Of a stretch of 64,000 bases of DNA, positions 8,976 through 17,225 are shown piece after piece. Numbering within the stretch: the stretch's first letter is position 1; the number at the start of each line of letters is the position of its first letter. A program made the position numbers and the translations under genes. The stretch covers positions 113,723-177,722 of the forward strand of contig NZ_LIVT01000006.1 of the NCBI RefSeq assembly GCF_001905905.1, read 5' to 3'. The notes under the pieces were generated by a model. It was given only the letters and a program-made list of their open reading frames with translations. It made no database searches and was not told where the DNA came from. Source of the stretch: Streptomyces sp. CB02366 (GTDB lineage Bacteria > Actinomycetota > Actinomycetes > Streptomycetales > Streptomycetaceae).

Positions 8976-9059
8976 GAGCGCCCGCTGCGCCCGGCCCGCG
9001 ACCGGGAAGCCGAGAGCCCCACCGGCCCGCCCCACCGCACTGACCACCGGATATGCGGG

Positions 9060-9088
9060 TGAAGGGCACGCCGAACCCCTGGTATTGT
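9060..9088 (+). promoter_or_regulatory. Candidate promoter of tRNA-Leu
   Basis: TATTGT at 9083-9088, directly preceded by TGG (extended -10 type), lies 17 bases after a weak -35 (TGAAGG, 9060-9065) and about 43 bases before the tRNA. The surrounding sequence is the most AT-rich in this interval. It was read by eye only. Confidence 0.35.
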
Positions 9089-9131
9089 TTTCCATGTCGC
9101 CGCGGGGAACACACCGCGAACGACACACCCG

Positions 9132-9219
9132 GTCCGGGTGGCGGAATGGCAGACGCGCTAGCTTGAGGTGCTAGTGCCCTTTATCGGGCGTGGGGGTTCA
9201 AGTCCCCCCTCGGACACCA
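9132..9219 (+). tRNA. tRNA-Leu (anticodon GAG)
   Basis: A class II tRNA of 88 bases with encoded CCA. The acceptor arms GTCCGGG and CTCGGAC pair with one G-T. The D-arm contains TGGCGGAATGGCAGACGC. The anticodon stem CTAGC/GCTAG holds loop TTGAGGT with anticodon GAG at 9165-9167. A long variable arm (TGCCCTTTATCGGGC) marks it as Leu, and the T-arm is GGGGGTTCAAGTCCCCC. GAG reads the CUC and CUU leucine codons, and CUC is among the favoured leucine codons in these genes. Confidence 0.95.
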
Positions 9220-9223
9220 GCTG

Positions 9224-9249
9224 AAAACCCCACATCACGTGGGGTTTTT
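9224..9249 (+). terminator. Rho-independent terminator of tRNA-Leu
   Basis: The stem AAAACCCCAC / GTGGGGTTTT around ATCAC ends in a five-T tract, five bases after the encoded CCA. This is a classic intrinsic terminator, and one of the few with a T-run in the window. Confidence 0.85.
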
Positions 9250-9305
9250 CGCGTTTCGGGGCCAAGGCGCGCCCCGGCGGCCCGCAGGGCGGGTCACATG
9301 GCGGG

Positions 9306-9662
9306 TCACATGGCGGAGAACGCGGCGATCGCGAGGACCAGAGGGACCGGGCAGGCCAGGGCCCCCAGGAGGAGGCTGCGCGTCTCGCCCGGCATGCGCC
9401 GCACCGCCGGCGCCCGGCAGACCGCGACGAGCGCGCCCGCACCACCGCACAGGACCGCGGAGCAGCACAGCGGAAAGCCGCCGATCGACGCTCCCTCCGC
9501 CGCGGCCCACAGCGTGGTCATCCCGACCAGGAAGGCCAGCCAGGAGGCGGACAGCGAGGTGAGCAGCCACAGTCCGGCGGAGAGGAGTACCACGCCGGTG
9601 CGTCGGGGCGGAGGAGCGATTCGGGCCGGTCCGTAGAGGGCGCCGTAGGTGCGGGAGTCCAT
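9306..9662 (-). CDS. Small integral-membrane protein, unknown function
   Basis: A 118-residue protein starting MDSRTYGALYGP. It has about four hydrophobic segments (VVLLSAGLWLLTSLSASW, LAFLVGMTTLWAAAEGA, FPLCCSAVLCGGAGALVAV, LLLGALACPVPLVLAIAAF) and a short Arg-rich loop before the last. Codon use is typical of the window. The ATG at 9662 is preferred over an upstream ATG because AGGA lies seven bases ahead of it. No family is recognised. It is transcribed alone and convergent with the tRNA. Confidence 0.6.
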   Translation of the reverse strand: MDSRTYGALYGPARIAPPPRRTGVVLLSAGLWLLTSLSASWLAFLVGMTTLWAAAEGASIGGFPLCCSAVLCGGAGALVAVCRAPAVRRMPGETRSLLLGALACPVPLVLAIAAFSAM

Positions 9663-9713
9663 CCTCCGATCCTCGCCGGTCCCCCGCCGCCGGGCGTGAG
9701 GCCGATGACTCAA

Positions 9714-10244
9714 CCCAGTGCGAGCCCGTACTCACCCCACCGGTGGGCTGGCCATGTCGAGGGCAGTCGACGTGCCGAGGGCCGCCGTCGGGGTGCGCCC
9801 CCGGTGCGTGACGTGCTGGGTTTTCCGTCCTCGGGCGGTGGCGTATCCGGTGATCACCAGTCCGGCCGGGGTCCAGACGGTCTCCTCGGTCCTGTCCGGC
9901 GGCGACGACCTGGACCGGCGGGTAGAGGAGAGGCGGGAGATCCTGCTCCCCGGACTCGTCCCGGCCGACCGCAAGAGGAAGGTGGCCGGCCTGCCGAACC
10001 CGGGCGTCCCCGGGACGGGATGACCCGGCGGGGCGGCCGGGCGGGCTGAGGCCGCCGCCTCGGGCCGGGCGGACCGAAGCCCCCGTCCCGCCCACCGTCC
10101 TCCCGCGTCGCGCTTCTCGTCCCCCTGGCCCCGCCCTTCTTCCCGCCGTCCCCTTCCGCCCTCCTGCCCCTCCTGCCCCTCCTGCCTCTCCCGCCCCTCC
10201 CGTCACGATCTGGTCTCGGCCACGAGAGGGGGTCTTGTTTTTGG
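9714..10244. other. Intergenic region without a convincing gene
   Basis: Short open frames exist on both strands but none has a good ribosome binding site or recognisable motif. Visible features are a 12-bp palindrome (CCCACCGGTGGG, 9736-9747) and a pyrimidine-rich tract with three tandem CCTCCTGCC units (10160-10186). A possible -35-like TTGTTT (10235-10240) sits just ahead of the ribose operator. Confidence 0.5.
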
Positions 10245-10286
10245 CCATGGAATCGATTCCAATCGTCCGTGTAATCGATTCCATGG
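10245..10286. promoter_or_regulatory. Palindromic operator of the ribose operon
   Basis: Two LacI-type half-palindromic boxes, TGGAATCGATTCCA (10248-10261) and TGTAATCGATTCCA (10270-10283), are spaced 22 bp centre to centre. The outer arms CCATGGAATCGATT and AATCGATTCCATGG are perfect complements, so the whole 42-bp block is itself an inverted repeat. A possible -10 (TCCAAT, 10258-10263) lies inside it. It is 76 bases before the LacI-family gene, so autoregulated repression is expected. Two helical turns between boxes would let two dimers sit on the same face. Confidence 0.8.
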
Positions 10287-10361
10287 CGTCGTGCCACCGG
10301 TCCGCGACCGGTCGCCCCCGGGTTTCGAGGTGTACGGAAACCACAAGGAGGTGGTCCGGAC

Positions 10362-11378
10362 ATGGCGGGCATCAAGGATGTCGCGGCCGAGGCGGGCGTG
10401 TCCGTCGCCACGGTGTCGCGCGTGCTGAACGGCCATCCGTCCGTCAGCCAGGAGGCGCGTACCCGTGTCCTCGCCGCCGTCGAAGCCCTCGGCTACCGGC
10501 CCAACGCCGTGGCCCGCTCGCTGCGCACCGCCCAGACCCGCACGCTCGGCCTGGTCATCAGCGATGTGCTCAACCCGTACTTCACCGAGCTGGCCCGCTT
10601 CGTCGAGGAGGAGGCCCGCGCGCTCGGCTACAGCGTCATCATCGGCAACGCCGACGAGCGGCCCGACCTCCAGGACCACCACATCCGCACGCTCATCGAC
10701 CGCAGGATCGACGGCCTCCTCGTCTCGCCCGCGGACGGCGGGAGCCCGCTGATGCGGGACGTCGCCCTGAGCGGCACCCCGATGGTCTTCGTCGACCGAT
10801 GGATTCCCGGCATCGACGTCCCCGTCGTCCGCGCGGACGGCCGGGGAGCGGTCGGGGACCTCGTCGCGCATCTGCACGGCCTCGGCCACCGCCGGCTCGC
10901 CATCATCGCCGGGCCCGCCGCCACCACCACCGGCGACGAGCGCGTCGCGGCGTTCCGGGACGCGCTGCGAGAGCTCGGGATCGCCCTGCCCGACTCCTAC
11001 ATCGGCCAGGGCGACTTCCAGGCCGCCAGCGGGCGCCGGGCCACCGATCGCTTCCTGGACCTGGCCGAACCGCCCCAGGTCGTCTTCGCCGCCGACAACC
11101 TGATGGCCCTCGGCGCGCTGGACGCGATCCGGGCGCGCGGGCTGCGGGTGCCGGACGACATCGGGCTCGCCGCCTTCGACGACATCCCGTGGTTCGTCCA
11201 CACCGACCCGCCGATCACCGCGATCGCGCAGCCCACCGCCGACCTGGCGCGGGCCGCCGTGCGCGCCCTCGCCGACCGGATCGAAGGACGGGCCCCGCAG
11301 TCCGTCACCCTGCCCGCCCGCCTCGTCGTACGCCGCTCGTGCGGCGAGGCCGCACCGAACGAGAGGAGCGACCGTTGA
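10362..11378 (+). CDS. rbsR: LacI-family repressor of ribose uptake
   Basis: A 338-residue LacI/GalR regulator. The N-terminal helix-turn-helix is IKDVAAEAGVSVATVSRVLNG (from residue 4), followed by the hinge PNAVARSLRT. The periplasmic-binding-protein-like effector domain has typical LGLVISDVLNPYF and GLAAFDDIPW signatures. AAGGAGG lies about ten bases before the ATG. It is the first gene behind a large palindromic operator and is coupled to the transporter genes, so it probably represses its own operon and is released by a ribose-related sugar. The symbol is by context. Confidence 0.85.
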   Translation: MAGIKDVAAEAGVSVATVSRVLNGHPSVSQEARTRVLAAVEALGYRPNAVARSLRTAQTRTLGLVISDVLNPYFTELARFVEEEARALGYSVIIGNADERPDLQDHHIRTLIDRRIDGLLVSPADGGSPLMRDVALSGTPMVFVDRWIPGIDVPVVRADGRGAVGDLVAHLHGLGHRRLAIIAGPAATTTGDERVAAFRDALRELGIALPDSYIGQGDFQAASGRRATDRFLDLAEPPQVVFAADNLMALGALDAIRARGLRVPDDIGLAAFDDIPWFVHTDPPITAIAQPTADLARAAVRALADRIEGRAPQSVTLPARLVVRRSCGEAAPNERSDR

Positions 11379-12961
11379 CCGCCCCGCAGAAGCAACGGGA
11401 GACAGCCCCCGACGAGTTGCTGCGCATCGAGGGTCTGCGCAAGACCTTTCCCGGCGTCGTGGCGCTCGACAACGTCGACTTCGAGCTCCGCAGAGGCGAA
11501 GTGCACGTCCTGCTCGGCGAGAACGGCGCGGGCAAGAGCACGCTCATCAAGATGCTCTCCGGCGCCTACCGCCCCGACCGCGGCCGCATCCTGGCCGAGG
11601 GACGCGAGGTGCGCATCGAGAGCGCGCAGGACGCCGAACGGCTCAAAATCGCCACCATCTACCAGGAGTTCAACCTCGTACCCGACCTCACCGTCGCCGA
11701 GAACATCTTCCTGGGCCGCCAGCCGCGCCGTTTCGGTCTCGTCGACCACCGCCGGATGCGCCAGGACGCGACGGAGCTGCTGCGCCGCGTCGGCCTCGAC
11801 GTGCGCCCCGAGACCAAGGTCCGTGAACTGGGCATCGCGCGGCTCCAGATGGTGGAGATCGCCAAAGCGCTCAGCCTGGACGCCCGGGTCCTGATCATGG
11901 ACGAGCCGACCGCCGTGCTCACCTCCGAGGAGGTCGACAAGCTCTTCGCGATCGTCCGCCAACTCCGCGAGGACGGCGTCGGGATCGTCTTCATCACCCA
12001 CCACCTGGAGGAGATCGCCGCCCTCGGCGACCGCGTCACCGTCCTGCGCGACGGCCGCAGCATCGACCAGGTCCCCGCCTCGACGCCCGAGGACGAACTC
12101 GTCCGGCTCATGGTCGGCCGCAGCATCGAGCAGCAGTACCCGCGCGAACGCCCCGACAGAGGCGAGGCGTTGCTGTCGGTGCGCGGGCTCACCCGTGACG
12201 GCGTCTTCCACGACGTCAGCTTCGACGTCCACGCCGGGGAGGTCGTCGGCCTCGCCGGACTCGTCGGCGCCGGGCGTACGGAGGTGGCCCGCGCGGTGTT
12301 CGGCGCCGACCCGTACGACGCGGGCACCGTCGACGTACGCGGCGAGCGCCTGGCCCGGCACGACGTCCCCGCGGCGATGGGCGCCGGGCTCGGGCTCGTA
12401 CCGGAGGACCGCAAGGGCCAGGGCCTGGTGCTCGACGCCTCCGTGCAGGAGAACCTGGGCCTGGTCACGCTGCGCTCGGCCTCCCGGTCCGGGTTCGTCG
12501 ACCTCACGGCACAGCGCACCGCCGCCGCCCGCATCGCCGAGCAGCTCGGGGTCCGCATGTCCGGCCTCGACCAGCACGTGCGGACCCTGTCCGGCGGCAA
12601 CCAGCAGAAGGTCGTCATCGGCAAGTGGCTGCTGGCCGACACCCGGGTCCTCATCCTCGACGAGCCCACCCGGGGCATCGACGTCGGCGCCAAGGTCGAG
12701 ATCTACCAGCTCATCAACGAACTGACCGCCTCCGGGCACGCCGTCCTGATGATCTCCAGCGATCTGCCCGAAGTGCTCGGCATGAGCGACCGGGTGCTCG
12801 TCATGGCCCAGGGCCGCGTCGCCGGGGAGCTGACCGCCGGCCAAGCGACCCAGGACGCGGTGATGGCCCTCGCCCTCGCCGCCCCGACGCCCGGCGAGGG
12901 CCCCGCCCCCACCGGACACCCCGCACCGAAGAAGAAAGAGGAGGGCCCCCGTGGCCACTGA
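11375..12961 (+). CDS. rbsA: Ribose-type ABC transporter ATPase
   Basis: A 528-residue double ATPase of the RbsA/MglA class. The N-terminal half has Walker A GENGAGKST (about 48-56) and Walker B VLIMDEPTAVL. The C-terminal half has a degenerate P-loop region (GLAGLVGAGRTE) as is normal in this family, followed by LSGGNQQKVVIGKWL and LILDEPTRGID. The start is a TTG at 11375 overlapping the repressor stop (TTGA), with GAGGAG six bases upstream; no ATG or GTG fits as well. It energises uptake together with the fused permease/binding protein encoded next. Confidence 0.9.
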   Translation: MTAPQKQRETAPDELLRIEGLRKTFPGVVALDNVDFELRRGEVHVLLGENGAGKSTLIKMLSGAYRPDRGRILAEGREVRIESAQDAERLKIATIYQEFNLVPDLTVAENIFLGRQPRRFGLVDHRRMRQDATELLRRVGLDVRPETKVRELGIARLQMVEIAKALSLDARVLIMDEPTAVLTSEEVDKLFAIVRQLREDGVGIVFITHHLEEIAALGDRVTVLRDGRSIDQVPASTPEDELVRLMVGRSIEQQYPRERPDRGEALLSVRGLTRDGVFHDVSFDVHAGEVVGLAGLVGAGRTEVARAVFGADPYDAGTVDVRGERLARHDVPAAMGAGLGLVPEDRKGQGLVLDASVQENLGLVTLRSASRSGFVDLTAQRTAAARIAEQLGVRMSGLDQHVRTLSGGNQQKVVIGKWLLADTRVLILDEPTRGIDVGAKVEIYQLINELTASGHAVLMISSDLPEVLGMSDRVLVMAQGRVAGELTAGQATQDAVMALALAAPTPGEGPAPTGHPAPKKKEEGPRGH

Positions 12962-14906
12962 GACAGCCAAGAGTGACGCGGGTACGGGCGGATCCTCCGT
13001 GATACGCCGCATCCTGCTCGACAACGGGGCGCTGAGCGCCCTGGCCGTCCTGGTGGTGGCGATGTCGCTGCTCTCGGGCGACTTCCTGACCACCCAGAAC
13101 CTGCTGAACGTCGGTGTCCAGGCGGCCGTCACCGCCATCCTCGCGTTCGGCGTCACCTTCGTCATCGTCTCGGCGGGCATCGACCTGTCCGTGGGCTCGG
13201 TCGCCGCCCTGTCCGCGACCGTCCTCGCCTGGTCCGCGACCTCCGCCGGGGTGCCCGTCGTCCTCGCGGTCGTCCTCGCGGTCCTCACCGGCATCGCCTG
13301 CGGCTTCGTGAACGGCGCCCTCGTCTCGTACGGCAAACTCCCGCCGTTCATAGCGACGTTGGCGATGCTCTCGATCGCCCGTGGCCTCTCGCTCGTCATC
13401 TCGCAGGGCAGCCCGATCGCCTTCCCCGACTCCGTCTCATGGCTGGGCGACACCCTCGGCGGCCGGCTTCCCGTGCCGGTCCTCGTGATGATCGCCATGG
13501 GGCTGATCACCGCGCTGATCCTCGGCCGCACCTTCATCGGCCGCTCGATGTACGCGATCGGCGGCAACGAGGAAGCGGCCAGGCTTTCCGGGCTCCGCGT
13601 CAAGCGCCAGAAGATCGTCATCTACGCCCTGTCCGGCCTCTTCGCCGCCGTCGCGGGCATCGTCCTGGCCTCGCGCCTCGTCTCCGCCCAGCCGCAGGCC
13701 GCGCAGGGGTACGAACTCGACGCCATCGCCGCCGTGGTCATCGGCGGGGCGAGTCTGGCCGGCGGCGTCGGCAAGGCGTCCGGCACCCTGATCGGCGCGC
13801 TCATCCTCGCCGTCCTCCGCAACGGCCTCAACCTCCTGTCCGTCTCGGCGTTCTGGCAGCAGGTCGTCATCGGCGTCGTCATCGCGCTCGCCGTCCTGCT
13901 CGACACCCTGCGCCGCAAGGCCGGTTCGGGCGCGGCCTCCTCGGCGGGCGCCGCCCCCGGCGCACCCGGCTCCGGCCGGAAGAACGCGCTCAAGCTCGGC
14001 GGGGCGGCGCTCTGCGCGGTGATCGTCGTCGGCGCGGTCTCCTACTTCAACTCCGGCTCCTCCGGCGGCACGACGAAGGTCGGCATGTCGCTGTCCACTC
14101 TGAACAACCCCTTCTTCGTGCAGATGAAGGAGGGCGCGCAGGCGGAGGCGGAGAAGGAGGGCGTCGACCTCACCGTCACCGACGCCCAGAACGACGCCTC
14201 CCAACAGGCCAACCAGCTCCAGAACTTCACCAGCTCCGGCGTCTCCTCCATCATCGTCAACCCGGTGGACTCGGACGCCGTCGGGCCGGGCGTCCGCAGC
14301 GCCAACAAGGCGGACATCCCCGTGATCGCCGCCGACCGGGGCGTCAACAAGGCGGACACCGCCACCCTCGTCGCCTCCGACAACGTGGCGGGCGGCAGGC
14401 TCGCCGCCGACGCGCTGGCCGACAAGCTCGGCGGCAAGGGCAGCATCGTCATCCTCCAGGGCACGGCGGGCACCTCCGCCAGCCGTGAGCGCGGCGCCGG
14501 GTTCGCGGAAGGCCTCAAGGCGTACCCGGGCATCAAGGTGGTCGCCAAGCAGCCCGCGGACTTCGACCGCACCAAGGGCCTGGACGTCATGACGAACCTC
14601 ATCCAGTCCCACCCCGGCGTCACCGGCGTCTTCGCCGAGAACGACGAGATGGCCCTCGGCGCGGCCAAGGCGCTCGGCAGCAAGGCCGGGAAGTCCGTCT
14701 CCGTCGTCGGTTTCGACGGGACCCCGGACGGCCTGAAGGCGGTCGAGGCCGGCACGCTCTACGCGTCGGTCGCCCAACAGCCCGCCGAACTGGGGAAGAT
14801 CGCGGTCCGGAACGCCGTGAAGGCCGCGAAGGACGAGAAGGTCGCGAGCACGGTGAAGGTGCCGGTCAAGGTGGTCACCCGGGAGAACGTCGCCGACTTC
14901 TCCTGA
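12951..14906 (+). CDS. rbsC-rbsB: Fused ribose permease and substrate-binding protein
   Basis: A single 651-residue chain combining two usual subunits. Residues 1 to about 330 form an RbsC-type permease with many membrane helices and the signature IDLSVGSVAALS. After an Ala/Gly/Pro linker, an extra membrane helix at about 348-366 anchors an RbsB-type binding domain (TKVGMSLSTLNNPFF, ASDNVAGG, VFAENDEMALGAAKA, VGFDGTPDG) from about 374. The binding domain would face outside, tethered to its own permease, with no separate lipoprotein. GTG at 12951 follows GAGGAGG and overlaps the ATPase gene by 11 bases. The reading frame is open throughout, so the fusion is not an assembly artefact of a single stop. 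Confidence 0.9.
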   Translation: MATETAKSDAGTGGSSVIRRILLDNGALSALAVLVVAMSLLSGDFLTTQNLLNVGVQAAVTAILAFGVTFVIVSAGIDLSVGSVAALSATVLAWSATSAGVPVVLAVVLAVLTGIACGFVNGALVSYGKLPPFIATLAMLSIARGLSLVISQGSPIAFPDSVSWLGDTLGGRLPVPVLVMIAMGLITALILGRTFIGRSMYAIGGNEEAARLSGLRVKRQKIVIYALSGLFAAVAGIVLASRLVSAQPQAAQGYELDAIAAVVIGGASLAGGVGKASGTLIGALILAVLRNGLNLLSVSAFWQQVVIGVVIALAVLLDTLRRKAGSGAASSAGAAPGAPGSGRKNALKLGGAALCAVIVVGAVSYFNSGSSGGTTKVGMSLSTLNNPFFVQMKEGAQAEAEKEGVDLTVTDAQNDASQQANQLQNFTSSGVSSIIVNPVDSDAVGPGVRSANKADIPVIAADRGVNKADTATLVASDNVAGGRLAADALADKLGGKGSIVILQGTAGTSASRERGAGFAEGLKAYPGIKVVAKQPADFDRTKGLDVMTNLIQSHPGVTGVFAENDEMALGAAKALGSKAGKSVSVVGFDGTPDGLKAVEAGTLYASVAQQPAELGKIAVRNAVKAAKDEKVASTVKVPVKVVTRENVADFS

Positions 14907-14976
14907 TCCCGGCCACGCACGCCGCACCCCCTACCGCCCCGCCGCTCCCGGCCCGACGAAAGCAGGGAACACGCCC

Positions 14977-15900
14977 ATGCACGACCACGCCCCCGACGCC
15001 CGGTACGACCTGCTGGTCGTCGGATCGGCCAACGCCGACCTGGTGATCGGCGTCGAGCGCCGCCCCGCCCCCGGCGAGACGGTCCTCGGCTCCGACCTGG
15101 CCGTCCACCCCGGCGGCAAGGGCGCCAACCAGTCGCTGGCCGCCGCCCGCCTCGGCGCCAGGACGGCCCTGCTCGCCCGGGTCGGCGACGACGACCACGG
15201 CCGCCTCCTGCTGGAGAGCCAGCGCGCGGCGGGCGTGGACACGGACGGCGTCCTGGTCGGCGGGGCCCCCACGGGGGTCGCGCTGATCACCGTCGACCCG
15301 TCGGGCGACAACAGCATCGTCGTCTCGCCGGGGGCCAACGGCCGCCTCACCCCCGAGGACGTCCGGGCGGCGGCCCCGCTGCTGGCCGCCGCCCGGGTGA
15401 TCTCCGTACAGCTGGAGATCCCGTTGGCGACGGTGGCCGAGACGGTACGCGGCCGGGGGCCGGAGACCCGGCTCGTCCTCAACCCGTCGCCGCCCGCCCC
15501 GCTCCCCGCCGACGTCCTCGCCGCCTGCGATCCGCTCGTGGTCAACGAGCACGAGGCGCGGTACATCCTGGGCGACGGTGCGGGGCGGACCCCGCAGGAC
15601 TGGGCTCCGGCCCTGCTCGCGCTGGGCCCGCGCTCGGTCGTCATCACCCTGGGGGCGGCGGGCGCGCTGGTGGCGGACAGCCGTACGGACTCCCTGGACC
15701 ACCTGGTCGGGCCGCGGGTCGAGGCCGTCGACACCACGGGCGCCGGGGACGCGTTCACGGCGGCCCTGGCCTGGCGGCTGGGCCGGGGCGACGGGCTCCG
15801 GGAGGCGGCCGCCTTCGCGGTCCGCGTGGGCGCGGCGGCCGTCACGGCACGGGGGGCGCAGGACGCGTTTCCGACGCTGGAGGAGGTCGACGCGCTGTGA
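14977..15900 (+). CDS. rbsK: Ribokinase
   Basis: A 307-residue PfkB-family sugar kinase that phosphorylates ribose to ribose 5-phosphate with ATP. Signatures: VVGSANADLVIGV, the Gly-rich HPGGKGANQSLAAARLG, VITLGAAGALVAD and the catalytic-Asp motif DTTGAGDAFTAALAW. It begins 70 bases after the fused transporter gene and overlaps the next gene by GTGA. The full set with ribose pyranase identifies the operon's sugar as ribose. Confidence 0.93.
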   Translation: MHDHAPDARYDLLVVGSANADLVIGVERRPAPGETVLGSDLAVHPGGKGANQSLAAARLGARTALLARVGDDDHGRLLLESQRAAGVDTDGVLVGGAPTGVALITVDPSGDNSIVVSPGANGRLTPEDVRAAAPLLAAARVISVQLEIPLATVAETVRGRGPETRLVLNPSPPAPLPADVLAACDPLVVNEHEARYILGDGAGRTPQDWAPALLALGPRSVVITLGAAGALVADSRTDSLDHLVGPRVEAVDTTGAGDAFTAALAWRLGRGDGLREAAAFAVRVGAAAVTARGAQDAFPTLEEVDAL

Positions 15901-16286
15901 AGAAGTCGGGCATCCTCAACCGCCACCTGTCGGGCGCGCTCGCCGAACTCGGTCACGGCGACGGCGTCCTGGTCTGCGACGTCGGCATGCCGATCCCGCC
16001 CGGACCCCGCGTCGTCGACCTGGCCTTCCGCGCCGGCATCCCGTCGTTCGCGGAGGTACTGGACGGCCTGCTCGACGAGTTGGTCGTCGAGGGCGCGACG
16101 GCGGCCGAGGAGATCCGCGGGGCCAACCCGGAGGCTGCGGCGCTCCTCGACAGCCGTTTCCCCGGGCTGGGGCTGGTTCCGCACGCCGGGCTGAAGGAGC
16201 TGACGGCGACGGCCCGCCTGGTGGTCCGCACGGGGGAGGCCCGGCCGTACGCGAACGTACTGCTGCGGTGCGGGGTCTTCTTCTGA
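15897..16286 (+). CDS. rbsD: D-ribose pyranase
   Basis: A 129-residue RbsD protein, which interconverts the pyranose and furanose forms of ribose for the kinase. Signatures: MKKSGILNRHLSGALAELGHGD with the catalytic-type His, VCDVGMPIPPG, RTGEARPYANVLLRCGVFF. GTG at 15897 overlaps the ribokinase stop. It is the last gene of the operon, and a hairpin follows. Confidence 0.93.
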   Translation: MKKSGILNRHLSGALAELGHGDGVLVCDVGMPIPPGPRVVDLAFRAGIPSFAEVLDGLLDELVVEGATAAEEIRGANPEAAALLDSRFPGLGLVPHAGLKELTATARLVVRTGEARPYANVLLRCGVFF

Positions 16287-16310
16287 CCGCCCGAGCGAGG
16301 ACGGCGGGGC

Positions 16311-16337
16311 CGGGGAACCCGGAAACGATTCCCCGGG
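16311..16337. terminator. Hairpin between convergent rbsD and amidohydrolase genes
   Basis: CCGGGGAA (16311-16318) and TTCCCCGG (16330-16337) form an 8-bp stem extendable with a bulge into flanking G/C bases. It lies between two converging genes, so it may serve both. Confidence 0.5.
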
Positions 16338-16346
16338 CCCGGCCGG

Positions 16347-17150
16347 TCAGTACGGACCCGCCGACTCCACCAGCCCCGCCAGCGCCCCCGCCAGCGCGTC
16401 GAGCCCCGCCCCCGCGGCCCCGCCCGGCTCGGTCATGTACGTGTCGCGGCGGATCTCGATCATCAGGGCTGTGACCCGCCGGTCCGTGCCGTAGTGCTTC
16501 AGCGGGACGTAGGCGCCGGCGAAGGGGGAGTCGACCCCCGTGCCCCCGAAACCGGCGAACGCCTCTTCCGCCAGGGAGCGCAGCCCCGCCGGGGTGTGGA
16601 ACGGGTCCGTGCCCAGGCAGACGGGCGGCCGGGGGCCGGCCCCGTGGAGCTCGTACGGGAGCGGCGCGGTGGGGTACGAGTGGACGTCGATGATCACCGC
16701 ACGGCCCGTGGCGGCGATCCGGGCGTCGACCGCCTCCGTCATCGCCTCGGCGTACGGACGGAAGTACGCCGCCAGCAGCGGTTCCGGGTCCGTGTCCGGG
16801 GCGCGCAGCCGTTCGCGGTGGGTGGTGTGCGTGTACACCGCGCCCATGCCCGCGGCGCGCATCTCCTCCCGTTCGTCCGGGAAGCGCTCGGGGTCGACGA
16901 CCAGCCGGGAGAGGCCGTTGACGAAGCGCCAGGGCCGGACGGCGCAGGCGTCGGCCGCCCGGCTCGCCAGCTCGGCGGTGTGGGAGTCGGTGATGTGGTC
17001 GAGTTCCCGCTCCAGAGCACCGTCGTCCAGCAGGATGCCGCCGCGTACGTCCTCGGGAATCGTCCGGGATCCGTGCGGCACGTGCAGCAGCACGGGGGAG
17101 CCGGGGCTTCCGGGGTGGATGCGGAACGACGGCGGGGAGGCGGTGCTCAT
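16347..17150 (-). CDS. N-formylglutamate amidohydrolase-like protein
   Basis: A 267-residue member of the N-formylglutamate amidohydrolase family, zinc hydrolases related to carboxypeptidases. Signatures: LLHVPHGSRTIP with a metal-type His, ELDHITDSHT, GLSRLVVDPERFPDE, AVIIDVHSYP and IEIRRDTYM. The usual role is the last step of formylated-intermediate histidine degradation, but no hut genes are nearby, so the substrate is open. ATG at 17150 has AAGGA about ten bases upstream. It is divergent from nothing obvious and convergent with the ribose operon. Confidence 0.85.
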   Translation of the reverse strand: MSTASPPSFRIHPGSPGSPVLLHVPHGSRTIPEDVRGGILLDDGALERELDHITDSHTAELASRAADACAVRPWRFVNGLSRLVVDPERFPDEREEMRAAGMGAVYTHTTHRERLRAPDTDPEPLLAAYFRPYAEAMTEAVDARIAATGRAVIIDVHSYPTAPLPYELHGAGPRPPVCLGTDPFHTPAGLRSLAEEAFAGFGGTGVDSPFAGAYVPLKHYGTDRRVTALMIEIRRDTYMTEPGGAAGAGLDALAGALAGLVESAGPY

Positions 17151-17225
17151 GGAGCGGGTCCTTCACGGGCGGGGGGCCGGGGCGGGCTCCGGCGGGACGG
17201 GCCCCCGATCGTCCCACGCGTGGCG

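Noticed and set aside
9718..10023. Possible 101-codon gene before the ribose operon
   Set aside because: No ribosome binding site, no recognisable motif and an equally long reverse frame over the same DNA.
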